Source: Gloeopeniophorella convolvens (taxonomy: Eukaryota; Basidiomycota; Agaricomycetes; Russulales). Taken from it: 64,000 nt of DNA. Under the pieces are notes generated by a model, which saw only the letters and a list, made by a program, of their open reading frames with translations, did not search any database and had not been told where the DNA came from. The stretch spans positions 1-64,000 of the forward strand of contig WTXD01000050.1 in assembly GCA_022496205.1 (NCBI GenBank), in the 5' to 3' direction. Each line of letters starts with the position of its first letter. The stretch's first letter is position 1. The position numbers and the translations under genes were made by a program. Below, one piece after another: positions 12,528-23,231 of this stretch.

Positions 12528-14636
12528 ATGGCGTCCGTCGATAGTGCAGTACTCACCCAAATTCTTTCACAACTGGAGTCCTTGCAGGTCTCGCAGCAGG
12601 TGCTGCAGGCGAAGGTAAGAGCGGGACATACACTATCGTCGCGTCATCTGCCAGTATTGACTATGACGACAGCTAGACTCTTTGGCTAACCCCGTATCTC
12701 CTGGAATGAGGCCCGTGAGCAGCCACGGTCTCTCCAGTCCGACGCGTGCTTCATTGTCCAGCCTCGATGGCACACCGGCGACCCCTCCGTCGGGTCTCGT
12801 TCCTTCAACAGCAACTCCGTCGGGTGACAAAATCAGCGAGAGCGCTCCGACAGATAAGGAGCGCGAAAGGGCTCTCTACCCTGGACGTGTCCTGCTCTCC
12901 AGTGAGTTTATACTGCCTCATTGCTGTCACTGCCCTCTCTAGCGGCCTCGCCAGTGGCACGCACCCCTTTACGCGTCCCCGGCTACCGGTCCGCCGCTTT
13001 CCGGAAGCGGTATCAGTCAGTCTGGCCGAGGCATATTGCTCAGCTTCACTCGCACTCGGAGTTTCCTAATCATGAATGGCATCGCTGACGCCCCTTCGTA
13101 GCATACCCCGACCAACATGGCGTCAAGCCCGTCCCGCTCAAGTGGGGTGCGGAGGATCCGACCGAGCGCGGCCCCGTGATCCCCTCGCGCCTCGCTTCGT
13201 CCATCAAGCAGCGCAATGCCATTGGCGCGCATTCCGGTTCGTACTCAATCTACCGCGCGCTTGCCGTGGCGATGGGGACTCTCGTACCCACGCACAAGCC
13301 GGATTACGCGCGCACGGAGCCTCCCGTGCCCATCCCGCCCAATGCTGCCTGGTTCGATCCGAAGAAGATCGTGTCCTTCGACCCATGGGGCCACTTGACG
13401 CCCCAGGTGTTCCGTGCAGAGAGTGCTGCCGGTTTGGACGTCCGACCTAGTATCGCGATCACGAAGGCCCATATCAAGCTGAGCGAGATTGACGAGTCCT
13501 CTCGGAAGGGAGACATCTTAGTGGACGGGAAGATTGTCCTGAAGAGCGCACCTTTGCTGAACGCAGATGGGACGAACAATAATGCTGACCCTGGCGTGGA
13601 GATCAACGTGAGCAAAGCGGCAATAGAGCCTGTGTGGTACCTCCCCGGTGTTGCAGAACGTTTTGGGATGTGAGTTGACTGACTTCCTGTGCATGGACAT
13701 ACTGAAGACCACGCGCACAGTTCGGAGAGCCTGCTACGCAGAGCCCTGTTTGAGGAGACAGGAGGGATGTATCCCGAACTCATTACGCGGCCAGATATCA
13801 AAGTTTTCCTGCCACCCATTGGAGGCATGACTGTCTACATCTGTACTTCTCCCTCTTGTCTCCTGGTTTGTTAACACTGACGCACACCGGACAGTCGGTC
13901 CTGTTTCGTATATGTCAGACGAGAGCAAGGAACTCACCCTTCGTGTTCACGATGAGTGTATGTCACTTCTTTTTTGCACGACTCTCTTCCTCATTCGTTC
14001 CCCAGGTAACGGCTCCGACGTGTTTGGCTCCGATATCTGCACATGCAAACCATACCTCGTCTTTGCCATCGAAGAGTGCATCCGCACAGCCCAAAGGGGT
14101 GGCGTTGGCGTCGTCGTATACTTCCGCAAGGAAGGTCGTGCACTCGGAGAAGTGACCAAGTACCTCGTGTATAACCTCCGCAAGCGCGGCGGCGACTCTG
14201 CAGACAAGTACTTCCGTGCAACGGAGCTGATTGCGGGCGTGAAGGACATGCGCTTCCAGGCGCTCATGCCCGATGTGCTGCACTGGCTGGGAATTAAGAA
14301 GATTCACAACATGGTTTCAATGAGCGACATGTGAGCATATTCTCATGCCTTTACCATGCAGCCTAGATTTGACGGATCCTCCAGGAAATATGACGCGATC
14401 GTGCAGTCTGGAATCCCCATCCTCAAGCGATACGATATTCCTGGTTAGCCTCCCTCGTCCACCATCTACGAGAGAGACCTACTAACACCCTGCTGAAAGA
14501 ACACCTCATTCCCATGGACTCCCGTGTTGAGATCGACGCGAAGATTGCTGCGGGTTACTTCACAAGCGGCAAGGCGGTCACTATCGAAGACCTTGTCAAG
14601 ACAGTCGGACGAACCTGGGAAGAAACGGAGCACTGA
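12528..14636 (+). CDS. URC1: URC1, GTP cyclohydrolase II-like protein of uracil catabolism
   Basis: Multi-exon gene. The start at 12528 gives MASVDSAVLTQILSQLESLQ, a short coiled N-terminus, followed after an intron by a Ser/Pro/Thr-rich linker and RERALYPGRVLL. A 200-nt intron (12902-13101) then leads to TYPDQHGVKPVPLKWGAEDP. The core has SYMSDESKELTLRVHDE, then CNGSDVFGSDICTC and YFRKEGRALGEVTKYLVYNL. These match the GTP cyclohydrolase II zinc site (Cys, then Cys-x-Cys) and active-site loop. The long N-terminal extension containing GAHSGSYSIYRALAVAMG is what separates Urc1 from riboflavin-pathway RibA. In yeast, Urc1 acts in the URC pathway that degrades uracil. The C-terminus is KTVGRTWEETEH, stop 14634-14636. 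No URC4 or uracil phosphoribosyltransferase gene lies in the window. Confidence 0.88.
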
Positions 14637-14916
14637 GCTCTCGGCTTTCGTTCCACGCCCGTCGTGCTACATAGTGTACTATATAGCTTGTACAATAGTG
14701 TACAAACTTGTAATGTTTGAACACAGGAGGCATGCACGTGATGATACTCAAGGAAGTATGGGCGCGCGTTCTCTGCGGCGCCTCCGCCGCCTTCATGTCC
14801 TCCGACGGGGAGTCGCGCCGTCGTCCATGTCATGGATCACGAAACAGGTCCGCGCACGACTGCAGCCACTGGCACTCTTCAATAATGGCCGTGTTCGAAG
14901 CGGTATACACGAAAAT

Positions 14917-16150
14917 ATGCCTCGGGAAAAATGCAATGCTTCCGGATCCCACAGCAAAGCACACACACCACCGATCTCTACAGCCAATGCTGCCTGCTCA
15001 GCCGCCCTCCTCCTTCAACCCAGTGCAGACGCTCCGTCGGGATTGCTAGTTGTAGCTACGTTTTTTGGTCTCCCGCTGGCTCTGTGGGCATACAAGGTTC
15101 ACGACCTGAACAACCCGCGCCTATGCAGAGGCTGACATCGGGGCACCTTCCTAGTGCTTAATGCTCGTGGCATTCCAACGCAAAGTAATCTACATGGGTA
15201 TGTAGCTGGGCTACCCTCCGCATATATCACTTGATGGACCCCATATACAGGATACGCGCCTCCAGGCTCAAGGATGGAGTCTCTCGCAGACGTATATCCG
15301 AGGTCTATGTTTCAAGATATCCACATCGAGGAACTGTCCGTTCTCAGTTCACCAAAAGTCAAACTATCCACGCTTCTCCTCTCAAAGGACTCTTCACCGC
15401 CTAAACATGTCATCGTTTACTTCCAAGGTATTGCAATCTCCTTGGCGTACTACCCTCAGTCAACCCGCTCATTGACATAACATAGGTAACGCCGGAAACC
15501 CACTGCACCGTATCCCCGTTTTCGCCACCCTCTTGCGCTTTATTCCGTCACTAGCCATCATCGCCCCCGCCCCGCGCTCATACTGGACGTCTACCGCGGC
15601 GCGACCCACACAAGCAGGCATCACCGCTGACTACACCGCCGCGCTCGCCTTCGCAGTCTCGCGTTTCCCTTCGGCACACCTCACCGTCTACGGCCACTCT
15701 CTCGGCGCATCCATCGCGCTGTGCCTCACGGCCGCGGGAGCTGCTCACGCGCCACGCGGTCTCATCCTCGAGAACCCGTTCACGAGCGTCCCGGACATGG
15801 TCCGGGCGCTCTACCCGCAGCGCTGGCTCCCGTACCGCCACCTCGGCCCGCTCGTGTGGGACCGGTGGGACGCCCGTGCTGCCGCGCACGCCGTGCCACG
15901 CGCGCTAGCCAGTCGTGCGATGGTGCTCGTGAACGCGCGGGATGAGGTCGTCCCGCCCGTGATGGGGCGGGAGACTTTTGCCGCTTTGCAGGCAGGCGGG
16001 CATGACGCTGGCGCACCGAAGGGTTCGACGGGACGGCTGGTAGTGCTCGAGAGGGCTCTGCATGAAGACGCGTGGAAACACAGAGAATGGGTCCGGGCGA
16101 TGAAGGCGTATCTCGAAGATCTCGAGCATGATCCCTCGCAGCATCACTGA
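14917..16150 (+). CDS. Membrane-anchored alpha/beta hydrolase, ABHD13/Bem46-like
   Basis: Four exons. A single N-terminal membrane anchor (LLVVATFFGLPLALWAYK, near 15040-15100) is followed across an intron by CLMLVAFQRKVIYM, then GYAPPGSRMESLADVYPRSM. The catalytic domain has VYGHSLGASIALCL (nucleophile Ser, near 15700), LILENPFTSVPDMV, the acid in VNARDEVVPP and the His in ALHEDAWKH, so the triad is complete. The first exon starts at the in-frame ATG 14917. A better-placed ATG at 14987 (MLPAQPPSSFNPVQTL) is one base out of frame with the membrane segment, so either a one-base indel or a poor start choice is involved. Family role is lipid or acyl-thioester hydrolysis at internal membranes; substrate unknown. 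Confidence 0.8.
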
Positions 16151-16430
16151 CATGGCTCACCAGAGATTGCACCTAACAGCCTGGCTTTCGCCTTCACAGC
16201 TCCTGTGTTGACCCAGCCTAGTGGAAGGCTTGTTTACGCCCCGTGGCACTTGACATATCCCAACAGATATCAGACATGCATTCAACTGGGGCCCACTGCC
16301 ATCCTGCAACGACTCCGGCACCCCACATCCCATCAATTACCGTACGGCAAGTGATCGCCATTGCGCTTCGGAGCCAGGATATGAACGATATATCTCCGTA
16401 CTCATCGCAGCGCGAGTTCAGGTCCATCAA

Positions 16431-16915
16431 TCATGTGAGGACGCGCGTGCAGTTGAGACCCACGGCACCAGCCTCCGTCCCTACACCAATCCCGTATCTC
16501 AGTGGTGTTTCTTGCGATCTTTTTTCTGCGACTTACCCGTAAATATAACCTGCTGGCAACAGACACAGAAATCTGCCCCGCTACACGGAGATGTTTGAGC
16601 AAGTACAGCCTCATCCAACCGAATACTTACCATCTACAAGGTTCAGATAATTAGCTACGTCATCAGGTTCTGCTTGGGTCGCACTCACCGCATCTCTGGG
16701 TTAATGTTACTGCAGAGCGTGTTGCTATCTTGTGTGCAGCGAGTCCTAACGAGCTCATTCGGATTCGACGGCTGCGGGATCCCGAGTATGGACAGGATCT
16801 GCGACGCCTGGGACGCCGTTGTAAGACTGTCGCATAGCTGTAGGTCGGCGGGGTTCGCCTGCGCGTTCGCGCGGAACGCAAGGACGAGAACGGGGAGGAG
16901 AGCAAATGACAACAT
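16431..16915 (-). CDS. Hydrophobin-like small secreted Cys-rich protein (inverted outlying copy)
   Basis: Exons on the minus strand are 16689-16915, 16537-16580 and 16431-16480 (227, 44 and 50 nt), giving 106 residues. The signal peptide is MLSFALLPVLVLAFRANAQA. The mature part has LQLCDSLTTASQ, then GIPQPSNPNELVRTRC and NTLCSN; exon 2 encodes ADFCVCCQQVIF; exon 3 encodes AGAVGLNCTRVLT and stop. The spacing and the VGLNC ending resemble the C3-C8 half of class I hydrophobins, but the first C-Xn-C pair is missing. Exon lengths and intron phases (2 then 1) equal those of the five genes at 38-44 kb. A TATA motif lies 38 nt upstream. Confidence 0.72.
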
Positions 16916-18421
16916 GCTTCAGGCTGGCTGGCAAACCACCACAAGCACTGTGATATATACGTGGTGGCGTTTGGGAGGATCATGGGTTTGACTGGGAAGC
17001 ATGCGGACAAACCTCTCGCCCCACGAGTAGTGCCTCGTAGAACTCAGGTCTATGTGTCAAGTATATGAGTTTCAGATGGCGGCGGGAGAGAGGCCAGGGC
17101 AGTGCGGCAATCTCTGCCGTGCAATCCGGTCAGCCTCTGCGGCCTCACTGGCCCTGGTCAGTCGGACGTAAAGTCGGTGCAGAGGTGGCATGAAGGTGCC
17201 TGTTCTGGCTTGCTCTGATGTGGTAAAGCACCTGACTTCTTTCGCATTTCCGGGAATAATGGGAAGATGCCCTGCTCGTTAGGGCTGCGCGGCGATGGGG
17301 AATTCTGTCAGATGACAGTGGAATGGCTGAGACTTGGAACTCACGATATCATAGAGCTCAATGCAAGAACCCGGAACGACAGAGCGAATAGAAAATCATT
17401 TCGCGTTTCGCGGAAGATTGTGGACTGGATTCGAGGCGGTTCGAACGCATCCTGAAAAATGGGTCCATTGTAAGACTTATCCCTCTGCGAGCCCTGCCAC
17501 GATGCCAACCCGGAGCCTGGAACGGGCCTGGCACTGACTTATCACTGGTGTCTGGTGTTGACGTTGAAATCTGGGTGAAGTTCCGTGGCGCATGGCAGCT
17601 ACACCTAGCTGCACCATTGCTGCACCCCCGGCGGGCCCGGTACCTGCCGGCTGTGTCTCCGTTCCGACGGAGGACAATTGATGTTGGGTGACGTAATGCA
17701 ACCCCGTCTGGGTATGCCGCAACTTTATTAATCGGTGCTGGCGACCGTCTGACTCCTCCAACAGCTGTCCACTTGTGTCAAGCTCAGCCCCCACATTGCC
17801 CACTGGAACATCCCTACGGTGCAGTGTCAGCATGTCATTTGTCTCCGCTTGAAGCCAAGTTGGTCCTTGCTAAATTCGAGTCTGGTCTGTCTCGGGGGAT
17901 TCACAACGCCTACTGACGGCATTATACGACGGGCGCTGCAGGTTCTCGTGAGCATCGGACGTGCTGTACTTATCAGGCTGTATCACATCCATTGTTGGGG
18001 AAGGCATGAACGGTGCGATCATATAGTGATCATATGCGCCGCTGAAATAGAAAAGACTACGTATTTCATCATGCTGGCAAGAGTCTCATGATCCCCCAAT
18101 GCCGCCCCTTGCAATTATAGACACTCAGGCCATCCGTGTCTACAGCTGCCCTCAAGATTTTCTTCAAATCGCATGCTCTGGAGTCTGCAATGCTCTGGTC
18201 ATGATCCGGATAAGTCATTCAGAGGCAGAAACGGCTTGCCGGCTCTCCGATCCAGAAATGCCGGGTGGTCGCGCGAAAGATATTCCGTTCCTGTGCTATC
18301 AAGGACCTTTAATGCGCGCCCATCACGCCACACAACGTCGAGGTCTTCAAAACCTGCACGCCCGCCCCGAGTGGTGTTGGCCCACTCTTTGGTCTTCGTT
18401 CACCATCTCTGTATCTCAGAG
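16916..18421. other. Intergenic, 1.5 kb without a gene
   Basis: Between the divergent hydrophobin-like and 7TM genes. Open frames here (for example 118 codons on the minus strand at 17477-17833) have no family resemblance. Only the two promoters are expected. No repeats or RNA genes were seen. Confidence 0.5.
16953..16959 (-). promoter_or_regulatory. TATA box of hydrophobin-like gene
   Basis: TATATAT on the minus strand, 38-44 nt upstream of the ATG at 16915. The same motif-to-ATG distance recurs at the genes of the array at 38-44 kb. Confidence 0.55.
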
Positions 18422-19631
18422 ATGTCTGGCCAGGCAGCCTCGCCTCCGGCCTCTGCCCTTCCTCCATCGCTAGTCGGCGAATGGTCTGCTCTTGTTGGAC
18501 CAGCGATCAACTTTCTCATGATTGGCGCTTCTATGGGCGCGGTCCTGGTAGTTATGCTTTTGGCTCTCCTCTTCTTCTCGGACTCTGCGATGTGGAGAAA
18601 GCCAGTCTTCATTCTGAACGTGCTTTCAATCATGCTTGGCATCGCCGCATCCATTGTGAACATTTACATAGAGGTGAGCTCACAGGTACATGCATATCCC
18701 ATTGCGCTCATGTTTGCTAAGGTGCACTCTCTGCGGAACCTTACGCCACCATCTAGTCCAGCCCTTATTGTCGTTGAAGGGTCTCTCTTCAGTGCAGCCC
18801 CCATTGTGGTCGACTCCGTCCTACTGTTTCGCCTTTTGGCGATCTTCCCGCGCAAGCTGACCTCGCTGCGCGTATACATCACGGTCCTTGCTTTCCCTGT
18901 ATTGCTCAAGTTCGGCCGCATCGCCAATAACGCGGTCTACCTCAATTACGATGACCACTTTGCCCGCTCATCTCTACACTCGACGACGCCTGACAAAAAC
19001 GCGTCAATTCTGAAAGCACATCAAGCCAATGTAAAGGCGGAATGGATTTTGCAGCTCGTTGACAACATGTAAGTAGTCGCCTGACTTCTGAAGGCACTGT
19101 TAAATCGATATCGTAGGTACTGCTCCGGCATATTTCTCTACAAGATCTACAGACACGATACCCTCTGGAAAAGCGGCAGTATGTCTTATCGTGGGAATAC
19201 CTGACTTGATATATTGAGCCCGTCTAGGCAGCATTGCGAGACGGATTCGCACTCTCTTCTGGATCTCCGCCACCAACTTCGTATTTCCCGTGATCCTTGG
19301 CATTGCGGAGCTCGCTGTTTACTTCGCGTCCTCCAACAATTACCTCTTGGCACTCTACATCGACTTCGTCAAAATGCCCGTCAACGTGATCGGGGTGGTG
19401 TTCGCGACCCTCTGGGCTGCCGAAGGCCGTCGCAGGGCCGAGTCCAGCCAAGGCACCATGGTACAACCCTTATCGGCGATGCGTTTCCCATATTACACTC
19501 CATCACATACGACCTTTTCGGACATAGCCATGTCGGCCTTAGAAAAACCTGGCGAAATTGTCTTTTCAGGCGCGAGCGCGGGGCCATCTGTACACTCTTC
19601 CCACGCCAACGTTACGGAGGCCGTTGTGTAG
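18422..19631 (+). CDS. Seven-transmembrane receptor-like protein of a basidiomycete family
   Basis: Start MSGQAASPPASALPPSLVGE at 18422. The hydrophobic segments in order are VGPAINFLMIGASMGAVLVV, PVFILNVLSIMLGIAASIV, APIVVDSVLLFRLLAIFP, LRVYITVLAFPVLLKFGRIA, IFLYKIYR (after an intron at about 19070), TLFWISATNFVFPVILGIAE and FVKMPVNVIGVVFATLWAAE, followed by a Ser-rich cytosolic tail ending SSHANVTEAVV. The order, the short loops and the W-x-x-E close of the last segment are typical of a large, mostly unannotated Agaricomycete 7TM family reminiscent of Ste2-type receptors. No ligand or G-protein partner can be assigned. Possible short introns inside 18670-18820 were not resolved because the frame is open throughout. 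Confidence 0.75.
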
Positions 19632-20747
19632 CCGCCAGCGACAAGGACTAACTGGCAACAGAAGTTGGCGCGGAACACACAACCGAAGTCCGTGCCCCAG
19701 GTCGGACGTCAGGGCAGGCTGACGTCCATCATCCCGTTGTGTACGACCGCTCTACATGGAGCGTGCGCACGTAGCCGCCGTATGCGTGCTAACAAGTTGT
19801 ATGCGGTATGCGAATGCCCATCTCAGCGGGAGTCCACGAAACGCAGCAGCAGTGGGCTCCGTTCCGGGCTATCTGTACTACTACCTTCGGATATCAACGG
19901 TGCAAACAATCCTTGGGTGGACCGGCCCTTCTTCAGTAGAAGAGTTCGTCGTAGGGGAGTACTAGCGTGTATTTAGGTCGTGTTAGACTAATATACGCTA
20001 CGTGATGTTGTCCGTGTACCAATTCGCGAGCATCGAGCAAATTAAGTCGGTCCAAAAAGGCATGGCACCGCAGTGGCGTCGAACCGATCATTCGCAGATC
20101 TTCAGTGCGTGCGGGGAGCTGGGTCCGGTGTCTTGAGTCATGCGGCTTCTTCTCCAGCGTGAATTAGGTTGAATTCGACATCGATCATCTTGACCTCAAT
20201 TTAAGTATATGTGGAAGTTTCAGCGCGGGCCCGGCCACAATGGTAAGTACATCGGTCGCCGCCTTAGACGTCTTAGGCTGGAGGAGTTATACCATTATTC
20301 GCTTTGTTCACTCCCCGATGCTTAGCGTCATCTGATCGTATTTCCAATCTTGAGTGTCTGACTTCGTCAAGGACACATGGAAGAACTGCCTTTCTTCCTT
20401 AGTATCTTGCAACTTGTGACGGGGAGTCCGCCGCTGGTCTGATGATGCTGGAAACACAACACTCCGGACCATCGGTCCGAAGGAGACAGATCAGAGCCCC
20501 AGTTTCAGGTTAGGGCTAACCGCGCCCTCTTCCTACCACCACGGTGCCTGGTCCCAGCGCTATTCTCTGGCCCGTCCACTAAGCAGTAGCCTGCATGTCC
20601 TCTGTAACGGCCAACTTTGGGTACTAATAGCTCGCAAGGGAATTCTACAGTGGCGCATTGTTTGAACTTTCCAAAACGGGGTACTCGTCCATCGCGACAG
20701 TCATCCGATAAGCCGCTTCGAAACCCTTTGTCAACCCGAACGACATC
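19632..20747. other. Intergenic, 1.1 kb without a gene
   Basis: No coding resemblance on either strand. Probable 3' UTR of the 7TM gene followed by the ATG7 promoter. Confidence 0.5.
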
Positions 20748-23231
20748 ATGCCTGTCGTCCAATTCGCGCAATTCTCGTCTCTCGTACAGCCGACCTTTTG
20801 GCACGAGCTCACGCGGCTCAAGCTCGAAGTTCTCCGTCTCTCAGATGAATCAGTTCCGGTCACAGCGACGTATTCTGCGGGGCGGACCGTCAAAGACCGG
20901 AACACGGGTCAGGAGGTCGCGCTTGGTTGCAATATCACAGTTGGGGGGGAAGGGCTTTCAGAGGGATACCAGTGCGCTTTTTGGTGCCTATTCGAGGTAC
21001 CGTGCTCATTACGGCAGCCCGCCGCCGCACTCCGTTACTGCGCGAGGCGTTGTGAAGAACTACAACACTATCGAAGAGTTCAAGAATGCCGACAAACGTG
21101 CGCTATTCAACCAGCTATCGGATGAGGTATGTGTTCGCCGTCTTCTTTCTTATCCGTAACGCCACGCTACGTTCGTTGTGACTGATCTCGCACACTAGAT
21201 ATGGGAAAGCATCACGAAGAACAATGACATCTCGGCACTGACCCGGTTCCTACTGATCACTTTTGCCGACTTGAAGAAGTACAAGTACTATACTGGTTCG
21301 CATTCCCGGCCTTCGCTGCACAGCCCCTATGGGAGATCGACGAGGATTGGTCACTTGCGGAAACGCATTTCTCTAAGGATCAGTTGAGCTCGGTCGCCGA
21401 GCAACTATCTCAGACCACCCGCGCGTTCTTCCTCATCCGGCCTGCCCAGAACGGCGGTGTCGAAGTCGGTCCTGTGGAGGAGTTTACCACGTTCTTTGCA
21501 AACGTACCTGAAGAATCGGTTCGTTCCTCATATCTCTTATCATACGGGACGACTCAATCTTGGGCTTCCAGCGAACGATCGGCTTCCTCGACCCATCAGC
21601 ACAAGCCTCCGCTCCGGGCTGGCCACTACGCAACCTTCTCGCTTACCTCCGCGCGGTACATCCTGAGGCAACCAAGACCGTGCGCGTACTCTGCTGGCGC
21701 GGTGATGCTACGTGGAGCCGCTTCGGCGTGCTGCGGGGCGGTCCTGCCACCTCAGACAAACCGAGCGCTGTCGGCTGGGAAAAGAACGTCCAGGGAAAAC
21801 TTGGCGCGCGCGTTGCTGACCTTGCCCCTATGATGGATCCCACAAGGTCGGCCATCCTACAAATAATTGTCTATATCTGCTGACCGGGGCCTGACAGGCT
21901 TGCGGACCAGGCGGTCGACTTGAACCTCAAGTTGATGCGTTGGAGGATTCTGCCTGCTCTCGACTTGGAAAAGATCGCTCAGACGCGGTGCTTGTTGCTC
22001 GGCGCGGGAACACTAGGCTGCTATGTCGCACGCACGCTCATGGTAAGGTTCAATGACTTTCAACGGCAGAAGATACAACCTTCCCTTATTTTAACTAGGG
22101 CTGGGGCATACGGAAAATCACGCTCGTCGACTCTGGGCGCGTATCCTTCTCTAACCCTGTTCGTCAGCCGTTGTTTGAGTTCGAGGACTGCCTCGAAGGT
22201 GGAAAGCCCAAAGCAGAGGCTGCCGCTGCGCGGCTCAAGAAGATTTTCCCTGGGGTTGTACGTGCGATATAGAATTGCTTGCTTGCGGAGAATGATGATG
22301 CCACTCCAGGATGCCCAAGGTGTATCATTGTCCATTCCCATGCCGGGTCATCCAATCCCACCAGGCTCGGAGGAACAGACCAAGAAGGATGTCAAAGTCC
22401 TCGAAGACCTTTTCGACGCACACGACGCAGTTTTCTCCTGATGGACTCGCGCGAGAGTCGTTGGCTACCCACAGTTCTCGGCGCGCGAAGGGCAAGGCGA
22501 GTTCCGTTGTACCTTCAGCCTTCTCACCATCTGACACGCAGACCCTATAGATTGTGTTAAACGCAGCGTTAGGTTTCGACTCTTTCTTGGTCATGCGGCA
22601 TGGCGCGCGTGACGCACCGAAGGATGGCACAGAGAAGCTCGGTTGCTACTACTGCAATGATATTGTAGCTCCCGCAGATGTTGGTAATCTTCGAAGTTCT
22701 CGAATCTTTCGACGCTAATACAACGGTCCGGTAATGCAGTCCCTCACAGACCGCACACTCGACCAGATGTGCACTGTGACGCGCCCCGGCCTCGCACCAA
22801 TCGCGTCTGCGACGGCCGTTGAGCTCCTCGTGGCACTCCTGCAGCACCCTCTCGGGTTAGTTCCACTTTTCTTGCAGCCGAGCCCTACTGACGAACACAA
22901 TAGGCTCCATGCTCCCGCGCCGCCACCGGGCCAAGACGTCACAGAGCAAGAGGGTGGAAGCGTGCTTGGGCTGGTGCCACACCAGCTGCGCGGCTTCCTC
23001 GCGCAGTTCCGCAATATGCCGATTGTCGGCGCGGCGTTCGACCGCTGCACGGGGTGCAGCGAAACGATGCTCGAGGCATACGAGACGCAGGGCTTCGCGA
23101 TGCTGCTGCGCGCATTCAACGAGACGGGCTTCCTCGAGCACCTGACTGGGCTCGACAAGCTACATGCGGAGGGCGAGGAGGCACTCGAGGCGGTGGACTG
23201 GGAAGAAGAGGGCGCCGAGGACGACTTCTGA
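20748..23231 (+). CDS. ATG7: Autophagy E1-like enzyme ATG7, with two apparent single-base deletions
   Basis: ATG7 activates the ubiquitin-like proteins Atg8 and Atg12 and passes them to Atg3 and Atg10. The start gives [20 protein letters not shown]. The N-terminal domain continues through [20 protein letters not shown] and [20 protein letters not shown]. The adenylation domain has [37 protein letters not shown] and [18 protein letters not shown]. Catalytic Cys is in [15 protein letters not shown], and zinc-type pairs are CYYC and CTGC. The tail ends EEEGAEDDF. About nine introns are needed; the one ending just before [11 protein letters not shown] starts with GC. Two places lack one base for the frame to continue: 21288-21293 (KYKYY to WFAFP) and 22431-22438 (HDAVF to LMDSRES). 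Without correction the protein would stop early, so the gene is either miscalled there or inactive in this haplotype. Confidence 0.88.
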
